This document shows, one piece after another, positions 1-6,094 of a DNA stretch of 8,625 nt. The position numbers and the translations under genes were made by a program. The DNA is from Bacillota bacterium (lineage in GTDB: Bacteria > Bacillota > Clostridia > Christensenellales > Aristaeellaceae): contig JAEWNM010000083.1 of NCBI GenBank assembly GCA_023392755.1, positions 1 through 8,625 of the forward strand. The letters run 5' to 3'. How positions within the stretch are numbered: the first letter of the stretch is position 1; every line of letters starts with the position of its first letter. Under the pieces are notes generated by a model. The model had not been told where the DNA came from, did not search any database, and saw nothing but the letters and a program-made list of their open reading frames with translations.

Positions 1-51
1 CCATTTTGGCCGCGGCTTGAAAAGCGGTGCGGCACGGTGCACACTTGCCCC

Positions 52-80
52 TTGACAGACCAAACCGCCCGTAATACAAT
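52..80 (+). promoter_or_regulatory. Sigma-A type promoter of the TetR/ABC cassette
   Basis: TTGACA at 52-57 and TACAAT at 75-80 are separated by exactly 17 bp, which is a near-perfect vegetative promoter. Transcription should start around 86-88, inside the palindrome at 79-108, so a bound repressor would block initiation. No other promoter is visible before the next three genes, so this one probably drives the whole four-gene run. Confidence 0.82.
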
Positions 81-108
81 TTGACTGAAAAAGCAAAAAC
101 AGTCAAAT
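79..108. promoter_or_regulatory. Palindromic operator, probably for the adjacent TetR repressor
   Basis: ATTTGACTG at 79-87 is the exact reverse complement of CAGTCAAAT at 100-108, with a 12-bp A-rich spacer. The 30-bp palindrome touches the end of the -10 box and covers the expected transcription start. Its size and position are what is expected of a TetR-family operator. That the neighbouring TetR binds it is inferred from position; the sequence alone does not prove it. Confidence 0.72.
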
Positions 109-130
109 GCAAAGAACGGGGGTACAGCAA

Positions 131-751
131 ATGCCCAAGGCACTGTCGGAGGCGGAAAGGGCCCATATCCAAAAAAGGCTGATGGAGGAGGCGGAAGCCT
201 GCCTTTTCAAGTACGGCGTCCGCAAGACCACGGTGGATGAGCTGGTACGGCGGGTGCGCATCCCCAAGGGCACGTTCTACCTGTTTTACGAATCGAAGGA
301 GCTGCTTTTTTACGATGTACTGCTGGCTTTTCATGAGGAGATTCAAGGCATGCTGATGGAAAGGCTGCAAAGCCTTGCCCAGGCCGTAACGCCTGACACG
401 ATGACCGACGTCATTTTCGGGCTGTACAGGAAAGTGGAAGCCTCCTTCCTGTATCCCCTGATGATGAACGGGGAAATCGAGCTGCTCATGCAAAAGCTTT
501 CCCCTGAAATCATAAAGGCCCACGTCCACACCGACGATTTGCAGGTGGAACAGTTGGTGCGGCTTGTTCCCAACATATCGGCGGAGCGGGTACCCTGTTT
601 CAGCGCCGCGCTCCGGGCCATTTTCCTGTCCATGCTCCACAAGCGGGAGGTGGGGGAGGATGTGTTTGAAAAGGCACTGTACATTTTATTGCGCGGCACG
701 GTTGTGCAAATGTTTGAACGAAAGGCAGAGGACCATGATCAAGGTCAATGA
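131..751 (+). CDS. TetR/AcrR-family transcriptional repressor
   Basis: Encodes 206 residues, a normal size for this family. The N-terminal DNA-binding domain (about residues 10-60) contains a classic TetR helix-turn-helix: TTVDEL near 33-38, then IPKGTFYLFYESKELL near 44-59. The rest is the variable ligand-binding and dimerisation domain, from which no ligand can be predicted. I chose ATG 131 because a GGGGG Shine-Dalgarno lies about 9 nt upstream. ATG 107 has no ribosome-binding site and lies inside the operator palindrome. The stop overlaps the ATPase start by 17 bp, so the repressor is the first gene of the exporter operon and probably represses it together with itself. Family assignment is secure; the inducer is unknown. 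Confidence 0.9.
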   Translation: MPKALSEAERAHIQKRLMEEAEACLFKYGVRKTTVDELVRRVRIPKGTFYLFYESKELLFYDVLLAFHEEIQGMLMERLQSLAQAVTPDTMTDVIFGLYRKVEASFLYPLMMNGEIELLMQKLSPEIIKAHVHTDDLQVEQLVRLVPNISAERVPCFSAALRAIFLSMLHKREVGEDVFEKALYILLRGTVVQMFERKAEDHDQGQ

Positions 752-1580
752 TTTGTGTTTCTCCTATTCGGCCAGTCCCTTCATACAAAACATGGGCTTT
801 GAGGTGTACGACGGGGAGATATTCGGCTTTCTGGGCCCGTCCGGGGCCGGCAAAAGCACGGTTCAAAAAATTCTTACGGGCCTTATCACCGCCTACCGGG
901 GCAGCGTAACGGTGGACGGGCTGGAGGTAAAGCGGCGGGACCGTGGCTTTTATGAAAATATCGGTGTGGATTTCGAGTTTCCAAGCCTTTACGAAAAGCT
1001 TACCGCCAGGGAAAACCTGCGCTTCTTCGCCTCGCTGTACAAAAAGCAAACCAACATCGACGGGCACTTGAAAAGCGTGGGCCTTTTGGATGACGCCGAT
1101 AAAAAGGTGTCCGAATTCTCCAAGGGCATGAAGTCCAGGCTCAACTTTATCAAGGCGCTTTTGCACAACCCTGGGTATCTGTTTTTGGATGAGCCCACCT
1201 CCGGGCTCGACCCGAAAAACGCCCGCCAGATGAAGGATATCATACTTGAGCAAAAGGCGCGGGGGAAGACCATTCTTTTAACCACCCACAACATGTACGA
1301 CGCTACGGAACTGTGCGACCGCGTGGCCTTCATTGTGGACGGCGGCCTTCGGGCGCTGGATACGCCCCACCGCCTCATCATGCAAAAGGGGGCGGCAAAG
1401 GTCCGCTATACGTGGAACGAAAACGGGCGGGAGCGCACGGGGGAAGCGCCCCTTGGCCAGACGGGCGGCGACGCGCTTCTTTCGCGCCTGATGGGGGAAA
1501 ACCGCCTTACCTCCATTCACAGCAGCGAGCCTACGCTCAACGACCTGTTTGCCGACCTTACGGGGAGGGAGCTTGTATGA
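735..1580 (+). CDS. ABC transporter ATP-binding protein (drug-export type)
   Basis: Encodes 281 residues and supplies ATP hydrolysis to the two membrane proteins that follow. Visible motifs: Walker A GPSGAGKST (34-42), a degenerate signature FSKGM (128-132) in place of LSGGQ, Walker B YLFLDEP (148-154) with catalytic Glu153, a D-loop GLD (157-159) and the H-loop His185. At the Q-loop the sequence reads DFEFPSLY, so Glu81 stands where Gln is usual; related drug and bacitracin exporters also vary here. The C-terminal 65 or so residues form a small extra domain typical of this subgroup. ATG 735 overlaps the repressor's end; AAAGG at 721-725 is a suitably spaced Shine-Dalgarno. Together with the next two genes it resembles the one-ATPase, two-permease layout of mycobacterial Rv2686c-Rv2688c. 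The substrate is unknown. Confidence 0.92.
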   Translation: MIKVNDLCFSYSASPFIQNMGFEVYDGEIFGFLGPSGAGKSTVQKILTGLITAYRGSVTVDGLEVKRRDRGFYENIGVDFEFPSLYEKLTARENLRFFASLYKKQTNIDGHLKSVGLLDDADKKVSEFSKGMKSRLNFIKALLHNPGYLFLDEPTSGLDPKNARQMKDIILEQKARGKTILLTTHNMYDATELCDRVAFIVDGGLRALDTPHRLIMQKGAAKVRYTWNENGRERTGEAPLGQTGGDALLSRLMGENRLTSIHSSEPTLNDLFADLTGRELV

Positions 1581-2260
1581 GCGTTTTGCCCCTTGTGAAG
1601 GGGGATTTCCGCCTGCAGGTGAAGTATGGCTTTTGCGGCCTGTATCTGCTGCTCAGCGCCCTGTATATTGGCGTGCTGCTTCTTTTGCCCCAGGACATCC
1701 GTCGGACGGCGGCCATCCTCATGATTTTTTCCGACCCGGCGGCCATGGGCCTTTTCTTTCTGGGGGCCATGGTGCTATTTGAACAGAGCCAGCGGGTGGT
1801 GTGCAGCCTGGCCGTCGCCCCCATCACCGCCCGGGCGTATGTGCTGTCAAAGCTTTTGTCCCTGTCCGTTATTTCCACCGGCGCGGCGTTTGCCATTTTT
1901 CTGTTCATGGGCGGCGGGCTGCCCCTGCTTTCGCTGCTGGCCGGCGTTTTCCTGTCTTCCCTGCTGTTTTCCGCCGTGGGCATGCTGCTGGCCGCCCGCG
2001 CCGCAACGCTGAACGGTTTTCTGCTGAGCACCATCCCGGCGGAGCTGGTCATTATGCTGCCCGCCGCGGCCTATATGCTGGGCTTTTCGCCGGCCGCGCT
2101 GCTTGCGCATCCCGGCGTGTGCGCCATTATCCTGCTCTCGGGGGCGGATCACGCCATACCGGCGTTTTTTGTGCTGCTTTTGTGGACGGCCGGCTTCTTC
2201 TGCCTGGCGGTAAAGGCCGCCGGCCGTATGTTTGTAAAAACGGGAGGCGCAGGCAAATGA
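1577..2260 (+). CDS. ABC transporter membrane subunit 1 (ABC-2-like)
   Basis: Encodes 227 mostly hydrophobic residues with about six predicted membrane segments (near 18-37, 55-68, 92-111, 116-140, 150-170 and 195-213). ATG overlaps the ATPase stop as ATGA, and GGGGAGGGA at 1562-1570 is a strong, well-spaced ribosome-binding site, so translation is probably coupled. A loop after the second segment reads EQSQRVVCSLAVAPI and continues to Tyr88 and LSKL; the next gene has the same pattern, A-V-x-P-I-x4-Y-x-L-S-[KR]-L. The protein is short for a full ABC-2 permease, which fits a half-subunit pairing with the following protein. Role as an export channel is inferred from context; the substrate cannot be told. 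Confidence 0.83.
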   Translation: MSVLPLVKGDFRLQVKYGFCGLYLLLSALYIGVLLLLPQDIRRTAAILMIFSDPAAMGLFFLGAMVLFEQSQRVVCSLAVAPITARAYVLSKLLSLSVISTGAAFAIFLFMGGGLPLLSLLAGVFLSSLLFSAVGMLLAARAATLNGFLLSTIPAELVIMLPAAAYMLGFSPAALLAHPGVCAIILLSGADHAIPAFFVLLLWTAGFFCLAVKAAGRMFVKTGGAGK

Positions 2261-2976
2261 AAGTCATGTTTCTGTCCTTCAAAATGCTTTTGCGGCAGGT
2301 GGCAAGGGATGGCATGCTGCTGGCGGCCTGCATAGGCCCGCTGCTGGCGGCCTGCTTCTTCCGCTTTCTCATCCCTGCGCTGGAACAGTTTCTTTGCGCC
2401 TATTTTCATATGCCGCAGATCATTGCGCCCTATTACCTGCTGATCGATTTGTTTCTGTCCATGATAACGCCCTACATGTTCTGCTTTGCCTCCGCCATGG
2501 TGCTCTTAACGGAATTCGATGAGCACATGGCCGGATACTTTGCCGTCACGCCCATCGGCAAAGCCGGCTATCTGCTCTCGCGCCTGATCCTGCCCGCCGC
2601 CATGGCCTTTATGGCTTCGCTGGCGCTTGTGACGGGCTTTTCCCTCACGCCCTGGCGCCTGCTTTATGCGGCGGCCGTATGCTTTCTTTCCACGCTGATA
2701 TGTCTGAATATTGCACTGATGCTGTTCGCATTCTCCGGCAACCGGGTGGAGGGCATGGCTATCGCCAAGGCGGCGGGGCTTATATTGCTGGGCCTGCCCG
2801 TGCCCTTTGTTTTTTCCGAAAGTATTCAGTTTTTCTTTGCCCCGCTGCCCTCCTTCTGGTTAGCCAAGTTTGCCGCCGGGCAAAACGGATGGCACCTTGC
2901 GGCGGGGCTTGTGGTCTCGGCGGCGTGGCTGCTTGGGCTGAAGGGGATTTTGATGCGCAAGCTGGCCGCGGGGTGA
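2257..2976 (+). CDS. ABC transporter membrane subunit 2 (ABC-2-like)
   Basis: Encodes 239 residues with about six predicted membrane segments (near 19-38, 59-84, 104-125, 130-155, 172-190 and 212-230). ATG overlaps the previous stop as ATGA; GGGAGG at 2242-2247 sits 9 nt upstream. The loop EFDEHMAGYFAVTPI (86-100), then Tyr105 and LSRL, matches the loop of the preceding subunit, suggesting that the two are diverged paralogues forming a heterodimeric channel. It is the last gene of the cassette. Only 39 bp separate it from the convergent gene, and I see no convincing intrinsic terminator there. It is most likely a drug or small-molecule exporter subunit. Confidence 0.83.
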   Translation: MKVMFLSFKMLLRQVARDGMLLAACIGPLLAACFFRFLIPALEQFLCAYFHMPQIIAPYYLLIDLFLSMITPYMFCFASAMVLLTEFDEHMAGYFAVTPIGKAGYLLSRLILPAAMAFMASLALVTGFSLTPWRLLYAAAVCFLSTLICLNIALMLFAFSGNRVEGMAIAKAAGLILLGLPVPFVFSESIQFFFAPLPSFWLAKFAAGQNGWHLAAGLVVSAAWLLGLKGILMRKLAAG

Positions 2977-3015
2977 TAACGGCGCGAAAGGTATGGGCCT
3001 ATCGGGCTTTGGCCG

Positions 3016-4278
3016 CTACTCAAGGCCTGAAGCGCGCACCTCCGTAATGCCCAGGTCATAGTCAAACTTGGTGCCGGGGAAAACATCCAGCACCTTGATG
3101 CGGAAAGCGGCCACATTCGTTTCAGCCGTGAAGGTCAAATACTGCCAGCCCACCAGGTTGTCGTACAATTCAAAAACAATGGGGCTGTCAAAATCCGTAC
3201 GGCCGCCCCGGCGGAAGCTGACCTCAATCTGCCGCGGACGGCTGTTTTGGAAAAAGGCTTCTTTTATCCTTTGATAGCCGTTTAGCAGCTGTATGCCCTC
3301 CAGCTGCACGGGGGTGCGGAACTCAAAATCGGCATGCTCGCCAATGCCGTTGCCCGCGTCCATGGTCGTGTGGCCGGGCGTCCAGGCGGTGGTCAGGTCG
3401 CCGTCCAGCATGTTCTGGGCAAAGTAGTAGTAATAGTTGCCCGCGCCGTCGGGGTTTTTCGACCGCTCCCGTTCGCTGGTCGCGCGCACGCTCATAATCG
3501 GCAGGGGGTTGGGGACGTCAGGCTTCACGTGGGCGGTTTTGTCAAGGGTGGTGTACTTGTAGGATACGTAGGCGGCGCGGCCGTCCTTGAGCAGTATCCT
3601 GTACCAGCCGTTGAGCGTAAGGCCCACACACCTGAACATATCGCCCGCGTGACCGTTGAGAATGGATTTGTAGGTGACGCTGTCCCCCTCCCTGATGTGG
3701 GTGGTGGTGGTGGCGGATGCGTCGTTTACGCGCACCATGCCGATGAGCGCGCCCTCCCTGTTTTCCTCCAGATAGTTTGCGCCAAGGCGAACGCCGGGCG
3801 CGACCGGCGTGGCGGTAGGCGCAAAGACCGGCTGCGCAGGCAGCGCCGGCTCCGGGGTGGCCAGCGCGCCTGAAAGGTTCATCAGCCTGTCCAGGCTGTC
3901 CTGGAAGGCGGCAATGGTTTGATACAGCTCCGCGGCCTCATGGGCTTCACCCTTCATTTCATGGTCCCTGGCCGTGTAATATACGGCCCGCACGCTGCAA
4001 TCCAGAAAATCGTCCAGCGTAAAAAGGCTTTGGGCGGCCAGGTCGTACAGGCCGTTCTCGGCCATCAAAAGCGCGTTGCAGTACATGGCGTATTTGCCCG
4101 CCTCCAGATACCCGCCAAGGCCGGCGAACATATCCGCCGCCGCCTTTGTTTCCCCACGGTTCAGCGCGGCGATGGCGTCGTTGTACCGGCCTTCAAAGTC
4201 CTCGGACAGCGCTTGGGGAAACGCGCAGACCAGCGCGAGCAAAATGGCGCAAAGCGCCGCGCGCCGTGAGATTTTCAT
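3016..4278 (-). CDS. Secreted TPR-like / SH3b / NADase-type glycan-binding protein
   Basis: Encodes 420 residues. The N-terminus has KISRR, a hydrophobic core and a likely signal-peptidase I site after ALS (residue 25). Cys18 is preceded by Val, so a lipoprotein signal is unlikely. Residues about 31-135 form three TPR-like helical repeats with recurring AAxxF/L, YLEA/FLDC and Y patterns. An Ala/Pro/Thr linker covers 138-162. Residues about 178-245 form a bacterial SH3 domain (HIREGDS, SILNGHAGD, NGWYRI, AAYVSYKY). Residues about 262-418 resemble the NADase-type glycan-binding fold (QNMLDGDLTTAW, GNGIGE, LLNGYQ, NSRPRQIEVSF). It probably acts at the cell wall or outside the cell, binding wall or glycan ligands; no catalytic domain is visible. 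Its promoter lies back to back with that of the lysis cassette. Confidence 0.85.
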   Translation of the reverse strand: MKISRRAALCAILLALVCAFPQALSEDFEGRYNDAIAALNRGETKAAADMFAGLGGYLEAGKYAMYCNALLMAENGLYDLAAQSLFTLDDFLDCSVRAVYYTARDHEMKGEAHEAAELYQTIAAFQDSLDRLMNLSGALATPEPALPAQPVFAPTATPVAPGVRLGANYLEENREGALIGMVRVNDASATTTTHIREGDSVTYKSILNGHAGDMFRCVGLTLNGWYRILLKDGRAAYVSYKYTTLDKTAHVKPDVPNPLPIMSVRATSERERSKNPDGAGNYYYYFAQNMLDGDLTTAWTPGHTTMDAGNGIGEHADFEFRTPVQLEGIQLLNGYQRIKEAFFQNSRPRQIEVSFRRGGRTDFDSPIVFELYDNLVGWQYLTFTAETNVAAFRIKVLDVFPGTKFDYDLGITEVRASGLE

Positions 4279-4326
4279 GCTGCCACACCCTTTTCTTTTT
4301 TTGGCATCTCATGGAAGTACACGGCC

Positions 4327-4355
4327 ATTGTATCACGCGGCCCACCCAATGTAAA
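4327..4355 (-). promoter_or_regulatory. Promoter of the secreted SH3b protein
   Basis: Read on the minus strand, TTTACA (4355-4350) and TACAAT (4332-4327) are separated by 17 bp, close to the sigma-A consensus. Transcription would start near 4320, giving a leader of about 40 nt. AAGGGTG (about 7-13 nt before the ATG) is a plausible ribosome-binding site. Confidence 0.75.
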
Positions 4356-4442
4356 CCGCTTCCTTTACGCCATCGTCGCCTTGAAAAGCACACAAAAAAA
4401 GCCCCCTTCCGCCTCACCGGCATGCACAAAACGGCACGGATG

Positions 4443-4456
4443 CGAATGTACGTTCG
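4443..4456. promoter_or_regulatory. Candidate LexA (SOS) operator before the lysis cassette
   Basis: The 14-bp sequence CGAATGTACGTTCG is nearly self-complementary (one T/G mismatch pair). It agrees with the Bacillus-type LexA consensus CGAACRNRYGTTYC except for T at position 5 and G at position 14; the latter keeps the palindrome. It lies in the promoter spacer, ending 2 bp before the TATAAT at 4459-4464, where a bound repressor would block RNA polymerase. LexA binding is inferred from the match and the position; no second site is seen. Confidence 0.45.
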
Positions 4457-4458
4457 TG

Positions 4459-4464
4459 TATAAT
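4459..4464 (+). promoter_or_regulatory. -10 box of the lysis cassette promoter
   Basis: A perfect TATAAT lies 19 bp before the endolysin ATG. No good -35 hexamer is found 16-18 bp upstream (the region reads cacggat). Transcription from here would begin near 4471, leaving a leader of only about 13 nt that just includes the GGAGG ribosome-binding site at 4473-4477. The weak -35 may mean low basal expression or a need for an activator. Confidence 0.6.
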
Positions 4465-4483
4465 GGTGGGGAGGAGGGATACC

Positions 4484-5329
4484 ATGGACAAGCGGAACGC
4501 CATTGCGGCGGCGGCGCTAAGCCGTGTAGGCAGCGGCTATATTTACGGGGCTACGGGCTGGGTGTGCACCGAGGCGCGCCTAGCGGCCCAGGCCAGGCAA
4601 TACCCAAGCTATGCCGACAAGATTTTCTACTACGGGCGCAAATACTGGCTGGGCAAAATATGCTACGACTGCGCCCAGCTTGCGCGCCGGGCGGCCAGGG
4701 ATGCCGGCTACAGCTTTGTTTCCGGGGCCAACAGCCAGTGGAACATGGCTTGCTGGGTTCAAAAGGGAACCATTGACACGCTTCCTAATGAAACAGCCGT
4801 CTTCCTCTTTGTGATGGACAAAACCACCGGGCGCATGAAGCATGTGGCGGTCGCCGTGGGGGATGGGTATGAGGTGGAGGCCAGGGGCCACGCCTATAGG
4901 GTGGTCAGGCGGAGGATTGCCGACTGCGCCTTTACCCACTGGGCGCGATTGAAGGACATTGGCGGGGAGGTTTCCGATCCTCCGCCCCCTGTGCTGAAAA
5001 AGGGGGCCAGGGGCGATGCGGTCAGGCAGCTGCAAACGCTGCTCATGGCGGCGGGCTTCGCGCTGCCCAAATACGGGGCCGACGGCATTTTCGGCGCCGA
5101 AACGCTGGCGGCGCTTACAGCCTTCCAAACGGCGCGAGGGCTTGCGGCCGACGGCATCGCGGGGGAAACCACCTGGCCGGCCCTTTTGACCGCCGGGGCG
5201 GAGGAAGGGGAGGCGGGGGAGGGAGCATGGAGCGTACTGATCCCGGGCCTGACCGCCGACCGCGCCGGGGAGGTGGCCGCCCTCTACCCCGGCGCGCAGA
5301 TACTGCCTGATGGGGGGGTGAGCGCGTGA
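4484..5329 (+). CDS. Phage-type endolysin, NlpC/P60 plus PG_binding_1
   Basis: Encodes 281 residues with no signal peptide, as expected of a lysin released by a holin. Residues about 1-160 form an NlpC/P60 peptidase domain, which cleaves peptide bonds in peptidoglycan stems: catalytic Cys63 in YDCAQL, His120 in MKHVAVAVG, and VEARGHAYRVV (131-141), a block typical of Clostridia phage lysins that probably supplies the third polar residue. After a proline hinge (165-168), residues about 170-235 form a PG_binding_1 wall-anchoring domain (GARGDAVRQLQTLL, GADGIFGAETLAALTAFQ, DGIAGETTW). A tail (about 248-281) follows. ATG 4484 has an excellent GGAGGAGG site; the in-frame ATG 4463 overlaps the -10 box. 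The stop overlaps the next start as GTGA. Specific bond cleaved is not predictable. Confidence 0.92.
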   Translation: MDKRNAIAAAALSRVGSGYIYGATGWVCTEARLAAQARQYPSYADKIFYYGRKYWLGKICYDCAQLARRAARDAGYSFVSGANSQWNMACWVQKGTIDTLPNETAVFLFVMDKTTGRMKHVAVAVGDGYEVEARGHAYRVVRRRIADCAFTHWARLKDIGGEVSDPPPPVLKKGARGDAVRQLQTLLMAAGFALPKYGADGIFGAETLAALTAFQTARGLAADGIAGETTWPALLTAGAEEGEAGEGAWSVLIPGLTADRAGEVAALYPGAQILPDGGVSA

Positions 5330-5610
5330 CGTTTGCCGAGGGCACCGCCCTTTTGATGGCACTGCTGGCCGCGCTGTCGCTGCTGGTCGCCATAAGCCGA
5401 AACAGGCGGCAGGACATATCCGCCGACGCCCAGGTGAAAAGCGACCTGGGCTATATCAAAAACCGCATCGATGAAATGGTTATCGACCAAAAGGCCATGA
5501 ACCAGAACATGGGCGAGTTGAACGCCCGTGTCGCCCGGTGCGAGGAGAGCGCCAAGCAGGCCCACAAGCGCATCGACGAGCATTTGCTGGGTCACCCGCC
5601 CGGCGGGTAG
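5326..5610 (+). CDS. Small membrane/coiled-coil protein of the lysis cassette
   Basis: Encodes 94 residues starting at GTG, overlapping the endolysin stop as GTGA, with a run of seven G about 7 nt upstream as ribosome-binding site. One membrane helix (about 6-23, LLMALLAALSLLVAI) is followed by a charged segment (24-33) and a long heptad-like helix (about 36-86: VKSDLGYIKNRIDEM, then ELNARVARCEESAKQAHKRID). The helical part resembles the XhlA-type haemolysin/holin-accessory proteins found in phage lysis modules, but in XhlA the membrane helix is C-terminal whereas here it is N-terminal. It probably assists or tunes the holin or tethers the lysin; this is inferred from position. It could also be a regulator unrelated to lysis. 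Confidence 0.78.
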   Translation: MTFAEGTALLMALLAALSLLVAISRNRRQDISADAQVKSDLGYIKNRIDEMVIDQKAMNQNMGELNARVARCEESAKQAHKRIDEHLLGHPPGG

Positions 5611-5777
5611 GCAGGCAAAGGTTTCAAAAAGGCAAACGGATAGCCATTGGGCCGAATTCGAAACCCCGATGGTAAAAACCGTTTTCCCCGCCTGGGAATA
5701 GGATGAATATGGCGGCAAATTCCCCATGGCAGTTTTGCGGCAGCACACATTTTTGTACAGACGAAAGGAGCATTTTC
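5611..5777. other. 167-bp gap inside the lysis cassette, no gene seen
   Basis: No supported gene, clear promoter or terminator is seen. An in-frame upstream ATG at 5703 lacks a ribosome-binding site and would add a segment unlike a holin. The gap is unusual in an otherwise overlapping cassette and could be a decayed gene or an untranslated control element. Confidence 0.4.
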
Positions 5778-5975
5778 ATGACGCAGAGCAGATGGAAATC
5801 CAAGGTGGTTTGGGCCTCAATCCTGGCGACCCTTTTGACGCTGGTTGGCAACCTGGGCCTGTATGAAGTGATCGGCGTCACCCAGGAACCTGTGCAGCAC
5901 CTGGTGGACGCCGTGCTGGCCTTATTGGTGGCCTTCGGTGTTTTGAACAACCCAACGGATGCGGCGCATTTTTAA
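5778..5975 (+). CDS. Phage-type holin (Phage_holin_5_2 / LL-H-like)
   Basis: Encodes 65 residues. A positively charged start (SRWKSK, 4-9) is followed by two hydrophobic helices (about 10-30 and 39-55) and the ending FGVLNNPTDAAHF. The WKSKVVW start and the LNNPT motif are hallmarks of the small two-helix holins of Gram-positive phages. Holins form membrane lesions that let the endolysin reach the wall. ATG 5778 has AAAGGAG at 5764-5770, a strong Shine-Dalgarno; earlier in-frame starts have none. It is the last gene of the cassette and is followed by the hairpin cluster at 5996-6110. Confidence 0.88.
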   Translation: MTQSRWKSKVVWASILATLLTLVGNLGLYEVIGVTQEPVQHLVDAVLALLVAFGVLNNPTDAAHF

Positions 5976-5991
5976 AGCGCGGTATCCCGCC

Positions 5992-6034
5992 AAAAAGGCT
6001 GCTGTGCCGGATATCCTGTTCGGCGCAGCAGCCT
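5992..6034 (-). terminator. Intrinsic terminator of the sigma/anti-sigma operon
   Basis: AGGCTGCTGTGCCG (5996-6009) pairs with CGGCGCAGCAGCCT (6021-6034), a 14-bp stem with one G-U type pair and an 11-nt loop. Read on the minus strand, the stem is followed directly by five T (plus-strand A at 5992-5996), the structure of a rho-independent terminator for the genes at 6119-7884. It may also slow plus-strand transcripts from the holin, but no T-run follows in that direction. Confidence 0.75.
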
Positions 6035-6041
6035 GAGTGTA

Positions 6042-6077
6042 TCAACGAAGTGGCTGTTGCCACTTTGTTGAGCTTTT
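6042..6077 (+). terminator. Probable terminator of the lysis cassette
   Basis: TCAACGAAGTGGC (6042-6054) pairs with GCCACTTTGTTGA (6059-6071), a 13-bp stem with one G-U type pair and the tetraloop TGTT. GC and then TTTT (6074-6077) follow on the plus strand. The T-run is short and offset by two bases, so termination may be partial. Confidence 0.55.
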
Positions 6078-6094
6078 CCCTCGCTGCTACTTCC

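Noticed and set aside
107..130. Upstream ATG for the TetR gene
   Set aside because: It has no ribosome-binding site and lies in the operator palindrome; ATG 131 has GGGGG at good spacing.
564..734. Upstream extension of the ATPase frame
   Set aside because: The added residues do not resemble an ABC protein and overlap the TetR ligand domain; ABC homology begins at 735.
600..1253. Long minus-strand open frame opposite the ABC ATPase
   Set aside because: It is a shadow of GC-rich coding sequence; its translation has no recognisable domain, and the plus strand encodes all ABC motifs.
1801..2256. Upstream extension of the second permease frame
   Set aside because: The added part is Arg/Pro/Ala-rich out-of-frame reading of the first permease; ATG 2257 has a ribosome-binding site and the ATGA overlap.
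2977..3015. Intrinsic terminator between the convergent permease and secreted-protein genes
   Set aside because: The 39-bp gap has no strong stem followed by a T-run on either strand.
3334..4269. Plus-strand open frames opposite the secreted protein
   Set aside because: They lack domains and ribosome-binding sites; the minus strand gives a signal peptide and recognisable SH3b and glycan-binding domains.
4213..4278. Lipoprotein signal in the secreted protein (Cys18)
   Set aside because: The residue before Cys is Val, not Gly/Ala/Ser, and a good signal-peptidase I site (ALS) follows.
4463..4483. In-frame ATG 4463 as endolysin start
   Set aside because: It overlaps the TATAAT box and lacks a ribosome-binding site; ATG 4484 has GGAGGAGG.
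4484..5975. Intact prophage
   Set aside because: Only lysis genes are present; no structural, replication or integration genes are visible within the window.
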